Positions 23,186-39,102 are shown, counted from the stretch's first letter. The stretch: 64,000 nt of DNA from Vesta saturnalis (GCA_036346205.1 JARFJB010002418.1:372001-436000); one strand, 5' to 3'. A program made the numbers and translations. The notes: a model not told the origin generated them from the sequence alone.

Positions 23186-25612
23186 GGGTAAATGTGGGTG
23201 AGGTGCCACAGTGGGAGAGATGCCGCGGTGTAAGTTTGGCAACACTGCGACTTTTTAACACGGCGATTGTGCTTCCTTACAATTAGTTGATGGCTAACCT
23301 TCAGAAAGCTATTACGCTGGTAGCAAGTAAACGATTTTCTTAAGAAATATTTTGCGTGTTTGTTAAAATAACATTCAGGTAAGTTACAAAATTTGTTCAG
23401 TGTTTCTTGTAAGTTAAAATTATAGCTCTAAACGAATAAAATTTGGTTTGCGATTAACTTATAGGAGATTTAGGATAAGTAAGGTTATGTTACCACGGGG
23501 TTTTAATTTCTTTGATCATGAGTCACAAAAATATGTGCTGCGGCATCTCTCCCATACGTTTGGGATAGACGCCGCAGAAAATTGTGGCCTCGCAAATATC
23601 AACGAAAATCTAATAGAGGAAAATGGACTCAAGAAAATTTAGTTACAGCCATAAATTTAGTACAACAGGACAATATTCCCGTACGAGAGGCTGGTAGAAT
23701 ATGCAACGTGCCAGAGCGAACGCTAAGAAGAAGGTTAAAAAATAATAATTTTGAAAAGAGTGTACAGGGGCCTTCGTCCTATCTTGGCCAAGAATCCGAA
23801 AAAAAGTTAGTAGGGCATATTAAAGCTCTTCAAGTAGCAGGCTTTCCTCCTACTGTAAGAACCGGAAAACAAATTGCCTATACCTTGGCTCAACGTTTGG
23901 GGTTAAAACACAAATTTAACACTGAAAAAGAAGAAGCTGGAGATCACTGGTACCGATCGTTTATGGAAAGGAATCCTGATTTGAGTTTAAGAAAGGCAGA
24001 AGGACTATCAACTGCAAGGGCGGAGGGTATGAATAAAAAAGAAGTTGAAGAATATTTTAAACTTTTAGAAAACATTTATGAAGCTAACGACGTTTTTGAT
24101 AAACCAGGTCATGTCTTTAATGTGGACGAGTCCGGCCTTCAGTTAAATAATGTGCCAGGTAAAGTTATCGCAGCAAAAGGCAGCAAAGAAGTTCATACAG
24201 TAACGTCTGGGGAGAAAGGGGAGACAATCACCGTTGTAGCTTGCTGTAATTCGGAAGGAAATTTCTTACCTCCCTACTGCATATTTAAAGGGGTAAATAA
24301 AAAAAAGGAATTTGAAGACGGCATGCCCCCTGGTTCGGTTGTTGTTATGAACCGTAAATCTGCTTATGTTAATAATGAGCTATTTTTTGACTAGTTGAAA
24401 ATCATTTTGCCCTCGCAAGCCACCAGGAAGACTGTTCTAATTCTTGATGGACATGGATCGCATATGAGCCTAGATTGCCTCGAATTTGTGACAGAAAATG
24501 ATATTTCTTTGGTATGTTTGCCCAGCCACACCACGCACTATTTACAGCCACTGATCGTAGTTTTTTAAACCGTTGAAAACGTTTTTTATCAGGCTTGCGA
24601 CCAGTGGATTAAAACACATCAAGGCAGACGAATTACTCGTATGCAATTTGGCGCATTGCTAAATAGTGCGTGGTCTCGCGCAGCTACAGCCGGAACGGCT
24701 ATTCGTGCTACTGGAGCATTCCCACTTAATCCAGAATCAGTTCCGGACCACGCTTTCAGCGTATCAGACCTGCAAGTAGCTCATGTACAAAATGTTGAAG
24801 ACACTGCAACTAAAACCTGTAATACCGAAAAGAAACCTCTGCACCTGCGGCGCCGAATCCTCATTAGAAATCAACGTTATATCGCAAGAAGCTCAACCTC
24901 AACCTTCTACTAACGCTGCTATCACTCCTGGCAAAATGTTGGAACAAATATGGCCCGTTCCTATTCTTCCTAACGCTACAAAGCGCAGAAAACAGTCCTC
25001 TGCACATCTAACAAGCCCCAGCTATATTGAACACAAAAAGGAACAAAAGTAAAACCAAAAGGACAAAAAGCTAAAAGTTAAGCCTTTAGCTAAAAAATAA
25101 AACTTAAACAAAAAAGATTTCTCATCGTCTTCTGAGTCTGAGGAAGAAATGCCAAGTTGTTCTTCAACCGATAACTGCATCGATATTGACGAAAACGAAT
25201 GTGTGGAGCGTCTTGAAAAATACTGTTTAACCAAATCACGTGCTGATTGGATTCAATGCGTTCGGTGTGGATATTGGCTACATGAGACTTGCTCCATATA
25301 CAAAACCACTTACAATCGATTTATTAAAATCCTATCAAGTTAAAAGAAAGATGTAATGTTATTTTTCGTAAGCCATCTCTCCCATGTTCTATGCGGCGAC
25401 TCACCCACGTTGTGTAGGAGAGATGGCCAAATAAATGGCCTATTAAAATATATTTTCTTTGCATACTGTTTTTTTTAATTGGTTTTATTGCATATTTACT
25501 TTGAAATAAATGTTCTAAAAGTATACCTGTATTTTTAATTTTATTCTATCTCGATAGGTATAATAGTTATGACAATCTATAAAAATGTGCGGCATCTCTC
25601 CCACATTTACCC
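23186..25612 (+). mobile_element. pogo/Tigger-like DNA transposon 1
   Basis: The ends are GGGTAAATGTGGG on the left and its complement CCCACATTTACCC on the right, each next to a TA target base pair. Inner repeats of GGGAGAGATGCCGC occur at both ends (about 23212 and 25589) and a variant near 25372-25430. The transposase is between them. Confidence 0.88.
23582..25341 (+). pseudogene. pogo-like transposase with psq HTH, CENP-B/DDE domain and PHD-like tail
   Basis: After an acceptor at about 23576 the protein starts PRKYQRKSNRGKWT; the expected ATG reads TTG or is lost. A pipsqueak-type HTH (IPVREAGRICNVPERTLRRRL) precedes a CENP-B-like region and the DDE core: D in FNVDESGLQL, D in LILDGHGSHMS, and a third block HYLQPL that loses its Asp to a one-base gap near 24550. 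Trp-to-stop TAG lies at 24392-24394. The tail (25140-25341) has a Ser/Glu stretch and a PHD-like half finger (WIQCVRCGYWLHETC). Related to insect pogo elements; dead as written. Confidence 0.85.
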
Positions 25613-25886
25613 TACATAAAAATAACTCGTTAATCTCAATACTTTTAGTTCGTTGAGGTAACGCTAGGTGGCGTAGCTCTTATTTTCAGATGCCTATAGC
25701 AATTCGTTTGATGCTCAAAATAAGAAAATATCAAATCTAAGTAGTCCTGTTGATGCTCAAGATTGTGTTAATAAATCGTATTTAGACACAAGTTTAATGA
25801 ACTTAAATAAACGATTAATGTAATAAATATATACGCAGCCCGAGTGAATCTAATAAGTTAGATGAATAGAATATCATTATAACACT

Positions 25887-26790
25887 ATGTCTTTAACACC
25901 AAACGAACAAGTTGTAAATGTACTACATAAACCAGCTCGTAAAAATTTTCCTAGAAGACATACAATCATAAAAGGGTATGATGACTTGTGGCGAGCGGAT
26001 TTAGCAGAATTTGCTCCTTATGCTAAATATAATCAAAAGTATAAATATGTTTTAGTTATAATAGATACATTTTCAAATTTTTTATGGACAAAACCGCTCA
26101 AATCTAAAACCGGTGATGAAGTTGTAAAATCTTTTCAACAGGTGTTTAAAAATTCGAAACGTAAACCTAGCAATTTACAAACTGACAATGGTAAGGAATT
26201 TTATAATAATACATTTTCAGAATTAATGAAAACACAAAAAGTAAATCATTATTCAGTATACAGTGTAAGAAAGCAAGTATTGTAGAACGAGCTATTCGAA
26301 CACTTAAAAGCAAATTGTATAAATCGTTTAGTTTGCGTAGTAGTTTAGACATTTTAAATAAAGTTACAAATGATTACAATAATACCAAGCATCGTACAAT
26401 TAAAACGAAACCTATTAATGTTACACCTAAGACAACTTTAAATGTTTACAATTACATAAAGATTTTTAATGGAAAACATAAATTTAAGATTGATGATATA
26501 GTTAGAGTAAGTAAATATAAACACAAATTTAATAAAGGGTATACTCCTAATTGGTCAACTGAATTATTTAAAGTAGTAAAAGTTAACATCACAAATCCAC
26601 TTACATATTTATTAAATGATATGTATGGAAAAACTATAGCTGGTTCGTTTTATGAGTTTGAACTGCAAAAAACCGTTAATCCAGACATATATTTAGTTGA
26701 AGAGATATTGCGAAAACGTGGTAATAAAGTCTACGTTAAATAGCTGGGAATAAACGAAAAGCAATGGATTGATAATAATAATTTACTTTA
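25887..26790 (+). pseudogene. Polinton/Maverick integrase with chromodomain-like tail (copy 1)
   Basis: It begins near MSLTPNEQ and shows the Polinton-specific start HKPARKNFPRR, then the retroviral-type catalytic core: D in LWRADLAEF, D in LQTDNGKEF, E in SIVERAIRTL. One frameshift lies near 26275-26285, between the second Asp and the Glu. The C-terminal part has an SH3-like segment (KFKIDDIVRVSKY) and a chromodomain remnant whose Trp codon has become TAG at 26741-26743, after which the frame continues to 26790. Polinton integrases join the linear element to genomic DNA. It is the best-preserved gene of the local Polinton debris. Confidence 0.88.
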
Positions 26791-27134
26791 AAAGAGTAAA
26801 CTATATTTAAAGATAGCTCTAAACAAAAACATTTATATAAAACTGTTATATAAAAGTGTTTCAGCAATCCACGAGCACGTGTCATAATAAATAATATTTT
26901 ACAAAGTATCTAATGTTAATTTAATTGTGTGTCAAATATTTATACATCAGATTCACAACCATCAAGGAAACCTTTAATTTTATCTTTAGCGGGAAAATTA
27001 GGTTTAAAGCTGTACACATTTGCTGTAATTTTCAGTATAACATTTATATTTGTTGAAGATACATAGTATAGGTAATTATATTACTCATTAATTCCAGTCC
27101 TATTATAATTCTTTATGTGTATTTTAGAAACATA

Positions 27135-27448
27135 ATGGACTTTGTTTTTTTAACGAAAGTTAATCAAGTCGGACGTTTGGAAAATAAGCCTATAAAATCC
27201 ATGTCTGAATTAGAAATAAATAAGTGTTATCCAATTATCATAATGAAAGTTGTAAAAACACGGTTTGGAAGAGGAATAGTATGTGAAATGGATGATTTTT
27301 CTGTATATTTACCAAAAAGGGTAGTAGACTCAATGACTAACGAAGATATTGCAAAATGCATTGGAAAAACCATTGGCTAGAGGTAATTGGTTTTACTGAA
27401 GTAGACCAAGACACATCATTTCCTTTAATTAAGTTGAATAAATTGTAA
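27135..27448 (+). pseudogene. Small conserved ORF of the Polinton region, function unknown
   Basis: The ATG at 27135 is followed by about 80 codons and then one frame change near 27380, after which the other frame stays open (LEVIGFTEVD) to TAA at 27446-27448. The core pattern INKCYPI, KTRFGRGIV, VYLPKR is one I have seen in short arthropod proteins beside Polinton integrases and in other mobile contexts. The beta-rich pattern suggests a small nucleic-acid-binding fold, which is only inference. Same strand as the integrase, 0.35 kb downstream. Confidence 0.5.
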
Positions 27449-28326
27449 CAATATCATATATCTATTATTAAAAAGTCTCATTAATGAAATAAAATAAATA
27501 TGATTTTTAAAATGTTTTAATTAATTTGTAACTGTACTATGTATCTATTACTTACTAAAAACGAAATAAATTCGATTGAAATAGTTTTTATTTTTTACAT
27601 TACATAAGTGAATTAAAACTTAACGCTTTTCATTTGAAGGAACTTTTAAAATAATTATATATTTCTAAAGCCCACCCACCGACTCACTCCCATTTTCTTA
27701 AACTATAAATAAGTATAGTGTTTGATTCAAAACTCAGTGTGATGAAGACCTTAATAGAATTATGTAGTTTAATTATTGTAAAAAAATTTCTACTTATAAA
27801 TGTATTCGATTATTATCAATACCTAAATCTATTCAACTATCACTGCAGTTAACATATATACAAGAATTAAATTTATTGCGCTGAACAGCTAGAAAGCAGC
27901 GATAGTGATTGAGGTAAGTACAAAACAAATTGTATGTATGAAAAATCTTTACACCCTCGTTTTTAGTACATTTTGTTTGAAATGGAGAAAATATCACTTG
28001 CTGATATTTGTGCTAAAACTATAAAAATATTATGAAAGCCATATAACTGAGTCCCACTCAAGAACAACTTAAAAATATATTTGTATAGTTCAAAAAAACA
28101 TCAGGTTAGTACAAATGTGTTTTAAACACAAAACTGAACAAAACACAATGGGTAGTGAACATTTATTTAAACTGGAAAATAACTTAGCTCTTTTGAAATC
28201 TTATTTCGCAAAATTAAAAACATTAAACGTGTAACTTGTGCAATTAATAATAAGAAAACAAAAGGTAGTGGACTTAAATCTAAAATAATGAACAAAACAA
28301 TAAACGTTGTGAAACAAAACTATTTT
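27449..28326. other. Polinton-type spacer with one TATA/initiator pair
   Basis: No full gene seen. A short ORF at about 28149-28234 (KLENNLALLKSYFAKLK) could be the start of the polymerase gene or another small Polinton gene, but it stops after 28 codons. The rest is AT-rich and non-coding. Confidence 0.4.
27704..27738 (+). promoter_or_regulatory. TATA box and TCAGT initiator, candidate promoter
   Basis: TATAAAT at 27704-27710 lies 30 bases before TCAGT at 27734-27738, the classic insect spacing. A similar pair precedes the second integrase (40088 and 40122), so this may be the Polinton promoter style. Confidence 0.45.
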
Positions 28327-28989
28327 GGCATACACAAACTTCTTGTTTTAGTAATAGACTGCTGACTGGAATTATTGTAAATTTTACATTTAAAGACCCT
28401 GTTATATTTTTAAAATGTGCTTACAACAGTTTTGCACGAAAAATTAACTTATTGTTAAAACGTACGATTGTAAAAGTCAACGTAATACTTGCATGTAAAT
28501 TTGTCCAACCCACATCTTTTAATGTTGATTTAAAGTATTTCAATACCAAAAATAACATTATAGATATCAGTACTAATCTTCGTAGATTTCCTGTAGAATA
28601 TCGTCTACAATTCCGTTCCAATAATAATTTATTACCTCATATAAATTATTACCAATCCGAAATCCTGCACTTCTTGAAAATTCTCCCGTCGACAATAATT
28701 CATAACCTACTCTTAAAGTATATCCAGTATAAACTTATATTGTTGAAATATTCCCAGCTGAACTTCAAATTAATTCAAAAGAAAATACGTTGCAATTACC
28801 TCTTTACCGATTAATACCTATATAAATCCTGATTTGAAGAGAACTAGCTATTAGTAACGTACTTACTGCTGACGAAATTCGGTGGTCTCCTAAGGACGTT
28901 ACGGTCCTATTCAGTTGGCGAGGCATTTTAGCGACGTCTGTGGGATCACTGATTAGCTAGGTTCTTTTTCGAGGACAAAACCCACCACC

Positions 28990-29642
28990 TAATTCCTATT
29001 AATAAAAGTTACTCTGTCTAGCTCTGAGTTTTCTAACTCGGACTGCAGGGAGCTTATCCTCTAATTCCTATTAATAAAAGTTACTCTGTCTAGCTCTGAG
29101 TTTTCTAACTTGGACTGCAGGGAGCTTATCCTCTAATTCCTATTAATAAAAGTTACTCTGTCTAGCTCTGAGTTTTCTAACTTGGACTGCAGGGAGCTTA
29201 TCCCTCTAATTCCTATTAATAAAAGTTACTCTGTCTAGCTCTGAGTTTTCTAACTTGGACTGCAGGGAGCTTATCCCTCTAATTCCTATTAATAAAAGTT
29301 ACTCTGTCTAGCTCTGAGTTTTCTAACTTGGACTGCAGGAAGCTTATCCCTCTAATTCCCTATTAATAAAAGTTACTCTGTCTAGCTCTGAGTTTTCTAA
29401 CTTGGACTACAGGGAGCTTATCCTCTAATTCCTATTAATAAAAGTTACTCTGTCTAGCTCTGAGTTTTCTAACTTGGACTGCAGGGGAGCTTATGCCTCT
29501 AATTTCCTATTAATAAAAGTTACTCTGTCTAGCTCTGAGTTTTCTAATTTGGACTGCAGGGAGCTTATCCTCTAATTCCTATTAATAAAAGTTACTTTGT
29601 CTAGCTCTGAGTTCTCTAACTTGGACTGCAGGAGCTTATCCA
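28990..29642 (+). repeat. Minisatellite, nine copies of a 72-74 bp unit
   Basis: Units start TAATTCCTATTAATAAAAG at 28990, 29062, 29134, 29207, 29280, 29353, 29426, 29500 and 29573. Each contains CTGTCTAGCTCTGAG and, in most units, a CTGCAG box. Copies differ by a few single-base changes and one-base gaps. The array separates two parts of the Polinton polymerase gene. Confidence 0.95.
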
Positions 29643-29667
29643 TCAAATGTCATAGTAAATCTTTAGA

Positions 29668-31020
<1,353 letters not shown>

Positions 31021-31777
31021 AAGAGCACTTAAATCCACATGGTGGAATATTCTTGTACGACCTACCAGCAAGGGTCTTACAAGGTTAATGTGAATACTTA
31101 TGTTCCTTTAAAAGGTAGTGGATTTTCTACATATGTCAGTGTTCCTTCATTTATTGCTAGTAAACAATGTATTATTAATATTAAAAATAACGATTCCTAT
31201 TGTTTTCTGTGGGCAGTAGTATCAGCATTATATCCTGCAGAAAAACATGCACAAAGTTCTAAAATATGATTCCATTCAATTTCCAATTAAGTTTAGTGAC
31301 ATAAAAAAATTTGAAAAATTAAATAATCTGTCTATAAATGTATACTGTATCAAAAGCAATAAGGATATTTTACCTCTAATATTAAGTAATAACCATAATA
31401 TTAACAAAAATCCAATCAATTTATTAGTATTAGCGTTTGAAAGAGAAAATAATATTTTTTATCACTTTACATGGATCAAACACATATCTGCATTACTTTC
31501 TAAACAATTATCTAATCATGCACATAAAACATTCATTTGTAATAGATGTTTAAATCATTTTCATTCAAATGCTCCTTTAGAAAAACATTCCATTTATTGT
31601 ACTCGAATGAACAAATGTTGTATTAAACTACCTCAAGAATCAAATAAATATTTGCAGTTTCAAAATTTTTCCAATCAAGAAAGAGTAGCTCTTACAATTT
31701 GTGCCGATTTAGAGAGTATTTTGGAAAAAAATGACAATAATAGCGATTTCCATGACAACTATGACGATAAAAATGAC

Positions 31778-32553
31778 GACGACAACGACGATGACGACGA
31801 CGACTACGATGATGACGACGACAACGACAATAAAAAAAAAACTACATTATATCAAAAACATGTTCCGTTTATTTGTTATGAACGAATAAGTTCAATGGTA
31901 AATATTTAATTAAAAATTATTATTAATTTTATTTATGTATTTAATAAAATTGATAATAATTTTTAATGTTCCGTTTAGTATTGCATACTACTTAAACTGT
32001 TCGTATGATAATACATTATCTCAATTTCATATGTATAGAGGAAAAGATTGTATCGATTGGTTTATGATACAGTTACAAAGTATTGTCAAATGGGCTGATT
32101 CAATTTTTAGTGAAATAGTACCAATGGAATGTTTAAATCAAAATCAGATCGAAAATTTCTATAAAGCAGTCAATTGTTATATTTGTGGTAAACCATTTAC
32201 ACAAATCGATCTTAAGGTTCGTGATCACAATGATTTAACTGGTAAATATCGTGGAGCAGCACACCAAGGTTGTAATTTAAATTTTAAAGATACACAATTA
32301 TTCCTTTTGTTTTCCATAACCTTAGTGGCTATGATTTTCATTTTATAGTTGAAAAACTAACTGTTCCTGGTAAAATATCCTTATTGCCATTGAATAAATA
32401 AAATACATCTCATTCACTAAAACTGTACCATATACTAAAATAAAATTGAGATTTATTGATTCATTTAGATTTATGAGCATTAGTATCAATAAACTCGCTT
32501 CCTATTTGGAGAATGATAAAAAAATGATTACAATGTCTCACTGTAATGATGAA
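31778..32553 (+). repeat. Duplicated polymerase segment, copy A
   Basis: It starts in an Asp-rich GAC-repeat stretch and includes the finger-coding part. It matches 33912-34603 along its whole length with scattered substitutions and small gaps. The match ends at 32553, where piggyBac transposase sequence takes over. Confidence 0.8.
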
Positions 32554-33701
<1,148 letters not shown>

Positions 33702-33911
33702 TTAAAGCCTACTTTACGCCAGCAGAAATTAAAAAAAATAACTTGCTAAAAACCAGAAAACTCAAATTATCATCACATCACATTAATGTAAAGTTCTTGT
33801 GGTATACATAGTAGCACAAACATAATTTAAACTGCACCGGTTCCCACTTTGAGCCCATGTTAAAGTTGAACATTCAAAAATGTGGAGTAAAGTAGACGCG
33901 GTTTACGGTAC

Positions 33912-34603
33912 TACTAATAATAATGGTAATAATAACGATTGCAATGACGACGACAACTACGACGACGACGACGAAGAAAAACTACAATATATCAAAAACA
34001 TATCCCGTTTAGTGTTTCATACTACTTAAACTGCTCTTACGATAATACATTATCGCAATTTCTTATGTACAGAGGTAAAGATTGTATTGATTGGTTTATG
34101 ATACAATTACAAAGTATTGCCCAATTGCCTCATTCAATTTTTAATGAAATAGCACGAATGGAATCTTTAAATCAAGATCAAATTGAAAATTTCTATAAAG
34201 CAGTCAATTGTTTCATTTGTGGCAAACCATTTACACAAATCGATCTTAAGGATCGTGATCATAATCATTTAACTGTTAAATATCATGGAGCAGCACACCA
34301 AACTTGCAACTTAATTTTAAAGATACACACATTATTCCTATTGTTTTCCATAACCTCAGTGCTTATGATTCTCATTTTATAATGGAAAACTAGCTACATC
34401 TAATCTATTCCTGGTAAAATATCCTTATTGCCATTGAATAAAGAAAAATATATCTCATTCACTAAAACTGTGCAATATACTAAAATAAAATTCTGATTTA
34501 TTGATTCATTTAGATTTATTAGTAGTAGTATCAATAAACTAGCTTCATATTTGTAGAATGATAAAAAAATGATTACAATGTCACACTGTAATGATGAGAA
34601 TTT
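33912..34603 (+). repeat. Duplicated polymerase segment, copy B
   Basis: Second copy of 31778-32553 with a shorter GAC-repeat. It continues, unlike copy A, into the next polymerase region (IFPYEYTDSWEKLN in another frame), so copy B is the one contiguous with the rest of the gene. The 206 bases between the piggyBac end and this copy are unassigned. Confidence 0.8.
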
Positions 34604-35049
34604 AATCTGTTAATTCGAATAGGTATCTTTCCCTATGAATACACAGATTCTTGGGAGAAATTAAATGAAACCAATTTACCTTCACAAACAGTCCGTTTTA
34701 GTCAATTAGTTAATGAACATGTTAGCGATAAAGATTATCAGAATGCCATTAATGTTTGAAACATGTTCAAAATTAAAACTTCAGGTGAATATTCAGATTT
34801 GTATGTAAAAACAGATGTTCTACTATTAGAAGATATTTTGAAAATTTTCGCAAAACATGCACGAAAACATACCAACTCGATCCTTTACATTATTGCACAG
34901 CTTCCGGTCTAGCATTTGATGCTATGTTAAAAATTACATTAGAACGCTTAACCGATATTGATATGGTTTCATTTATTGAACGAGGTGGTATATCTCAATG
35001 TTCACATCGATATGAAAACCAAATAATAAATACATGGGAAATGAGTATG

Positions 35050-35057
35050 ATCCAAAT
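35050..35057. repeat. Target-site duplication of the hAT insertion, left
   Basis: ATCCAAAT here is repeated exactly at 37957-37964. Eight bases is the hAT length. Removing the element and one copy restores the polymerase reading frame across the site. Confidence 0.92.
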
Positions 35058-37956
35058 TAGGGTGTTACGAATATTCGCATCAATTCAGACATCTTCATCC
35101 GCATTCGCATCCGCATCAATCAATGCGGAGGTTTTACGGATGCGGATTCATATCAACAATACAAGTAACGACGTACCGCTACCGACTACCGACCGACACC
35201 GACGCGACATGTAAGAAAGTGGGTGGAGCATAGTGGCGCGTGGCTCGCGCGTGTTTTCTAATTGCTATTTTCATTCGCTATAACTGACGAATAGGAAGGC
35301 TAACGTTGGTGACAAGATCCTACAGGTTTTGTTCGTTTTGTTTTTATCGTTTAAGTTATTGACGTGATTCCCATTGTGAACCAATTACAGTGTTTTTTTA
35401 CTGTGTTTATCATAGTTTATTGCGTGGTTGATGAATATTTTGTGGTAAAACCAATAAAAAGCAGTATCTGGACTTATTTTATATATGACAAAAATGATAC
35501 GGAGAAGTCCGAGTGTAAAATATGTAATAAAAGTTACTCGCGGAAGGGACGTACTACCACTTCTTTGAAAAATCACTTGAAATCAAAGCACCCATATGAG
35601 CTTCTTTTATTAGAAAGTGAAAATAATGAAAAACAGTTGAAGAAAATAAAAGATGATGCAGGTATGTTATGTATTAAAGTTTATTTTTTATTGAATGTTT
35701 TTTTTTATATTAGTATCGGCAAAAATAAAAGAAAGCTTTTGAATTTTTTATCAATTTTTAACATTTCAATAATAATGCATATCATTTTACTTTTTATCCG
35801 ACTTGAAAAAAGGAGGAGGATCTCAATTCGATTTTTACATATTTTTTTTTACATCTGATTTCGATACTTTTTTTATTTAGTAGACAGTTTGTGTAAATTC
35901 TTAAAAGTAGTCTTAATAATTTCATCAAAATCAGTAGCAAAATAGTAGGTAGTTTTTAAGAAAACTAACAAACAAAAATTTAGTAGGAAAACTTTGCAGT
36001 CTCTGATGTTCGATTGAAGTCAATTGGTTTAACACATGTTGTATGTTTGTTTTTCAGATAAAATTGTAACTCCGTTGCAAGAAGCCAAGAAACAGCTTTC
36101 GTTAGAGGAAGTCCTACAGAAAGAAAAGAAGTGGGATGCTGACAATATTCATTCAAAAAAGATTGACAAACTCATTGGAGAAATGACAGCGCTTCAAAAT
36201 TTGCCGTTCAACTTTGTGGAGGGACTTGAATTCGCCATGCGAGAGTTGGCACCTAAATATAAATTTAGAGGACGTAACTTTTTTTCTGATTTCGTGTGCA
36301 ATGAGCTGTACAGAAAAGTTGCTGGAAAAGTTAAAGAACTGATTGAAAAATATGATTACATGTCGTTCACTTCTGATATTTGGACAGATCCCAGCTCCAG
36401 TGTTTCTTTGCTTAGCCTGACTTGCCACGGCTTATCAGAAAACTTTGAACGATCGTCAATTAAACTGTGAGACTTTTGATGATCGTCATACTGGTGACAT
36501 CATTGCAGAGAAATTTAACACAATGCTTGCTGAATGGAATATTCCAACCAATAAAGTGCATTGCATGATACGAGATGAAGGCTCCAACATGAAAAGAGCT
36601 ATGCGACTAGCATTGTTAAATGATTTAGATTGTACCGTTCACAAGTTGCAAATTGTTATTCGACATGGTTTACAATCGCAGGAAAACATAAAAGACATCA
36701 AACAAAAATGTAAGAGAATTACAACTCATTTTAACCATTCAATATTGCTTAAAAGCAACTTGAAAAAATTCAGGACAGACTAAATCAACCGCATCTTAAA
36801 GTATTCCAGGATTGTGTGACGCGCTGGAACAACACATTCTACATGTTTGAGCATTTTTCGAAGATAAAAGATGCGTTAAGTCTATATGGCAATGGCAATG
36901 ATATTGAATCAATTTTGCCAGAAGAGTGGAAAATAATAGAAAGCTGTCTTGAACTATTGAAACCTTTTGAAGAAGCCACTCCTGAAATGAGCAGCTCTCA
37001 GGCACTCATATCACCTGTGATTCCTATCATTCAAATGCTTTTGAAAAAACTTGACGACTATCTAACAAAACTACCGGATAGTGATGCTATTCGGTTGGCA
37101 GTCTCTAATCTGAGATCACAATTTTCAGCGAAATTTTCTTCTTTGGAAGATAACAACTTATATGCAATTTCAACGTATTTAGATCTTCGCTATAAGCATA
37201 CATTTTTCAAACCAGTCACTGAAGAAAAAATAAAAGATGGTAAATGACCCTGTCGCCTCTGGTTCTCCGATATCGTTGGCAAATTTGGAAAAAATAAAAA
37301 GAAGAAGAATGAGAGATTCTTTCGATCCTGAACCAGGAACATCCGCTATGAGTAAGAAGTCTTGCTTAAAAAGCGATCTTGCCATGATGTTAGATTCTTC
37401 GAGTGAAGATGAAGAAGAACCTGTCAATAAAATAGCCCCGATGCTCTTCTCCGTAAGGAATTACTTATTTATCGCAACAAAAAGAGACTGGATTTAGATG
37501 AAGATCCACTTAATTGGTGGAAAGTTAATCATGGTGAACTTAAAACTCTCTCCAAAATCGCACGCAGATATTTGTAATCTCCACCAGCCAGTGTTCCCAG
37601 CCAACAACTATTTAGTGGAGCTGGGTTAATATATAATCCACTAAGAAACAGGCTGAATTCTAAGAAGGCTGCAATATTGCTTTTTATTAAATATAATTCA
37701 CCAATTTTTAATTTTGTTTATTAAACAAAGCTTTTCATAATAAAACTCGACGCTTAAAATGCTAACATGAATGAAAACTGTTTTAGTTTTGTACTTAAAG
37801 TGTGATAAAATAAAACATTTAAATTTAATCGATTTTCTTTCATTTATGTACTTAAATATCATGTTGAAATCCGCATCCGCGGATGTGAACCGCTAATAAT
37901 CCGCATCTACATCCGCATCCGCGGATGTCAAAATTTTTGCATCCGCAACAACCCTG
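35058..37956 (+). mobile_element. hAT element, 2.9 kb, with 8-bp target duplication
   Basis: The right terminus ends GCAACAACCCTG and the left starts TAGGGTGTTACG, an imperfect hAT-style inverted pair (CAGGGTTGT type). Sub-terminal GCATCCGCATCCGC-like hexamer repeats are crowded at both ends (35090-35160, 37870-37945). It carries a BED-finger transposase gene. It is inserted inside the Polinton polymerase just before motif A. Confidence 0.93.
35440..37724 (+). pseudogene. hAT transposase with BED zinc finger, frameshifted
   Basis: The BED finger comes first (about 35455-35610): CKICNKSYSR, then TSLKNHLKSKHP. An intron separates it from an exon starting about 36057. The core continues through SFTSDIWTDPSS (a conserved hAT Asp/Trp block), IRDEGSNMKRAM, CTVHKLQIVI and DCVTRWNNTFYM. 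The C-terminal dimerisation part is near 37500-37720 (DPLNWWKVN, then an in-frame stop, then SQQLFSGAGLIYNPLRNRL). Frame changes near 36450, 36780, 37240 and 37440 break it. It resembles ZBED-type hAT enzymes. The start codon is not certain. Confidence 0.85.
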
Positions 37957-37964
37957 ATCCAAAT
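37957..37964. repeat. Target-site duplication of the hAT insertion, right
   Basis: Exact copy of ATCCAAAT at 35050-35057. Confidence 0.92.
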
Positions 37965-39102
37965 TCTGAAACGGTTACTTCAATGTTTTTTGATGTAAAT
38001 AATTTAAACGGATGATCAATGTCACAATATCTACCGTATGACGAGTTCACATTACTAAAAGAAACATGTTTTGACATTTCCAACATTTTAAATACTTCAG
38101 ATACAGCTGATGTTGGATATATTTTAGACGGTGGCCTAGATTATCCTACCGAATTGCGAGATTCCACCAAATTTAAAATCAAAATTTAACAAACTATTAC
38201 TCTATATCCCAAACGTAATTACATCATTCATTATATAAATCTTAAAATGTATTTACAATTAGGAATGAAACTAATCAAAGTACACAGTTTTACGATTCAA
38301 GCAAGTTCCATGGCTTAAACAACATGTAGACTTAAATACCTTAATGCGACAACTATCACAAAACGAATTTGATAAACAGGTTTATAAACTTATGGTTAAT
38401 AGTGTTTTTGGTAAATGTATGGAAAAGGTTCGAAAATATAAAGAAGTACATTTAGTAACCAAGTGGGAAGGTGGATATGGTGCAAGTAACTACATAGCAC
38501 AACAAAATTTTCATGGCTGTAGTATTTATTATGATATGACAATTATAGAAATGAACAAACTAGAAATTACACTAAATAAACCCATTTATTTAGGATTCAC
38601 TATTCTACACATCTCTAAAATATCCTTATACGATTTTCACTATAATTACATTTCAGAAAGATTTCAAAACAAAGCTAAAATGTTGTATTCTTCAAATAAT
38701 ATTTTTAAAATTCCCTTAAAAAATAACAAAATACCTGGATTAATGAAGGATGAAAATCAATGACAAATAATGCTAGAATTCGTTGGACTTAAATCAAAAA
38801 TGTATTCATTTAGAGTATATGATAGATTTACAAAAAAATCAAAAGGTTGCAAAGCGGCCCGTCTCAAAGAAATAGCACTTGATGATTATATAAATGTTCT
38901 ATTCAACAATGAAATCATTAAACTCAATCAATATCTAATCACTTCACAACAACATAAGGTATACAGACTTTTACAAAATAAAATTGTATTAAGTGCATAC
39001 GACGATAGAAGAATTGTCGATCCCAATTGTACAACCACCAGACTATGGAGTTATTATTAGCAATAAAGTATGTAATATGTATGTATTAAATAAATAAATC
39101 TT

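Noticed and set aside
28990..29642. Possible CRISPR-like array
   Set aside because: The whole 72-74 bp unit repeats with no unique spacers; it is a eukaryotic minisatellite.
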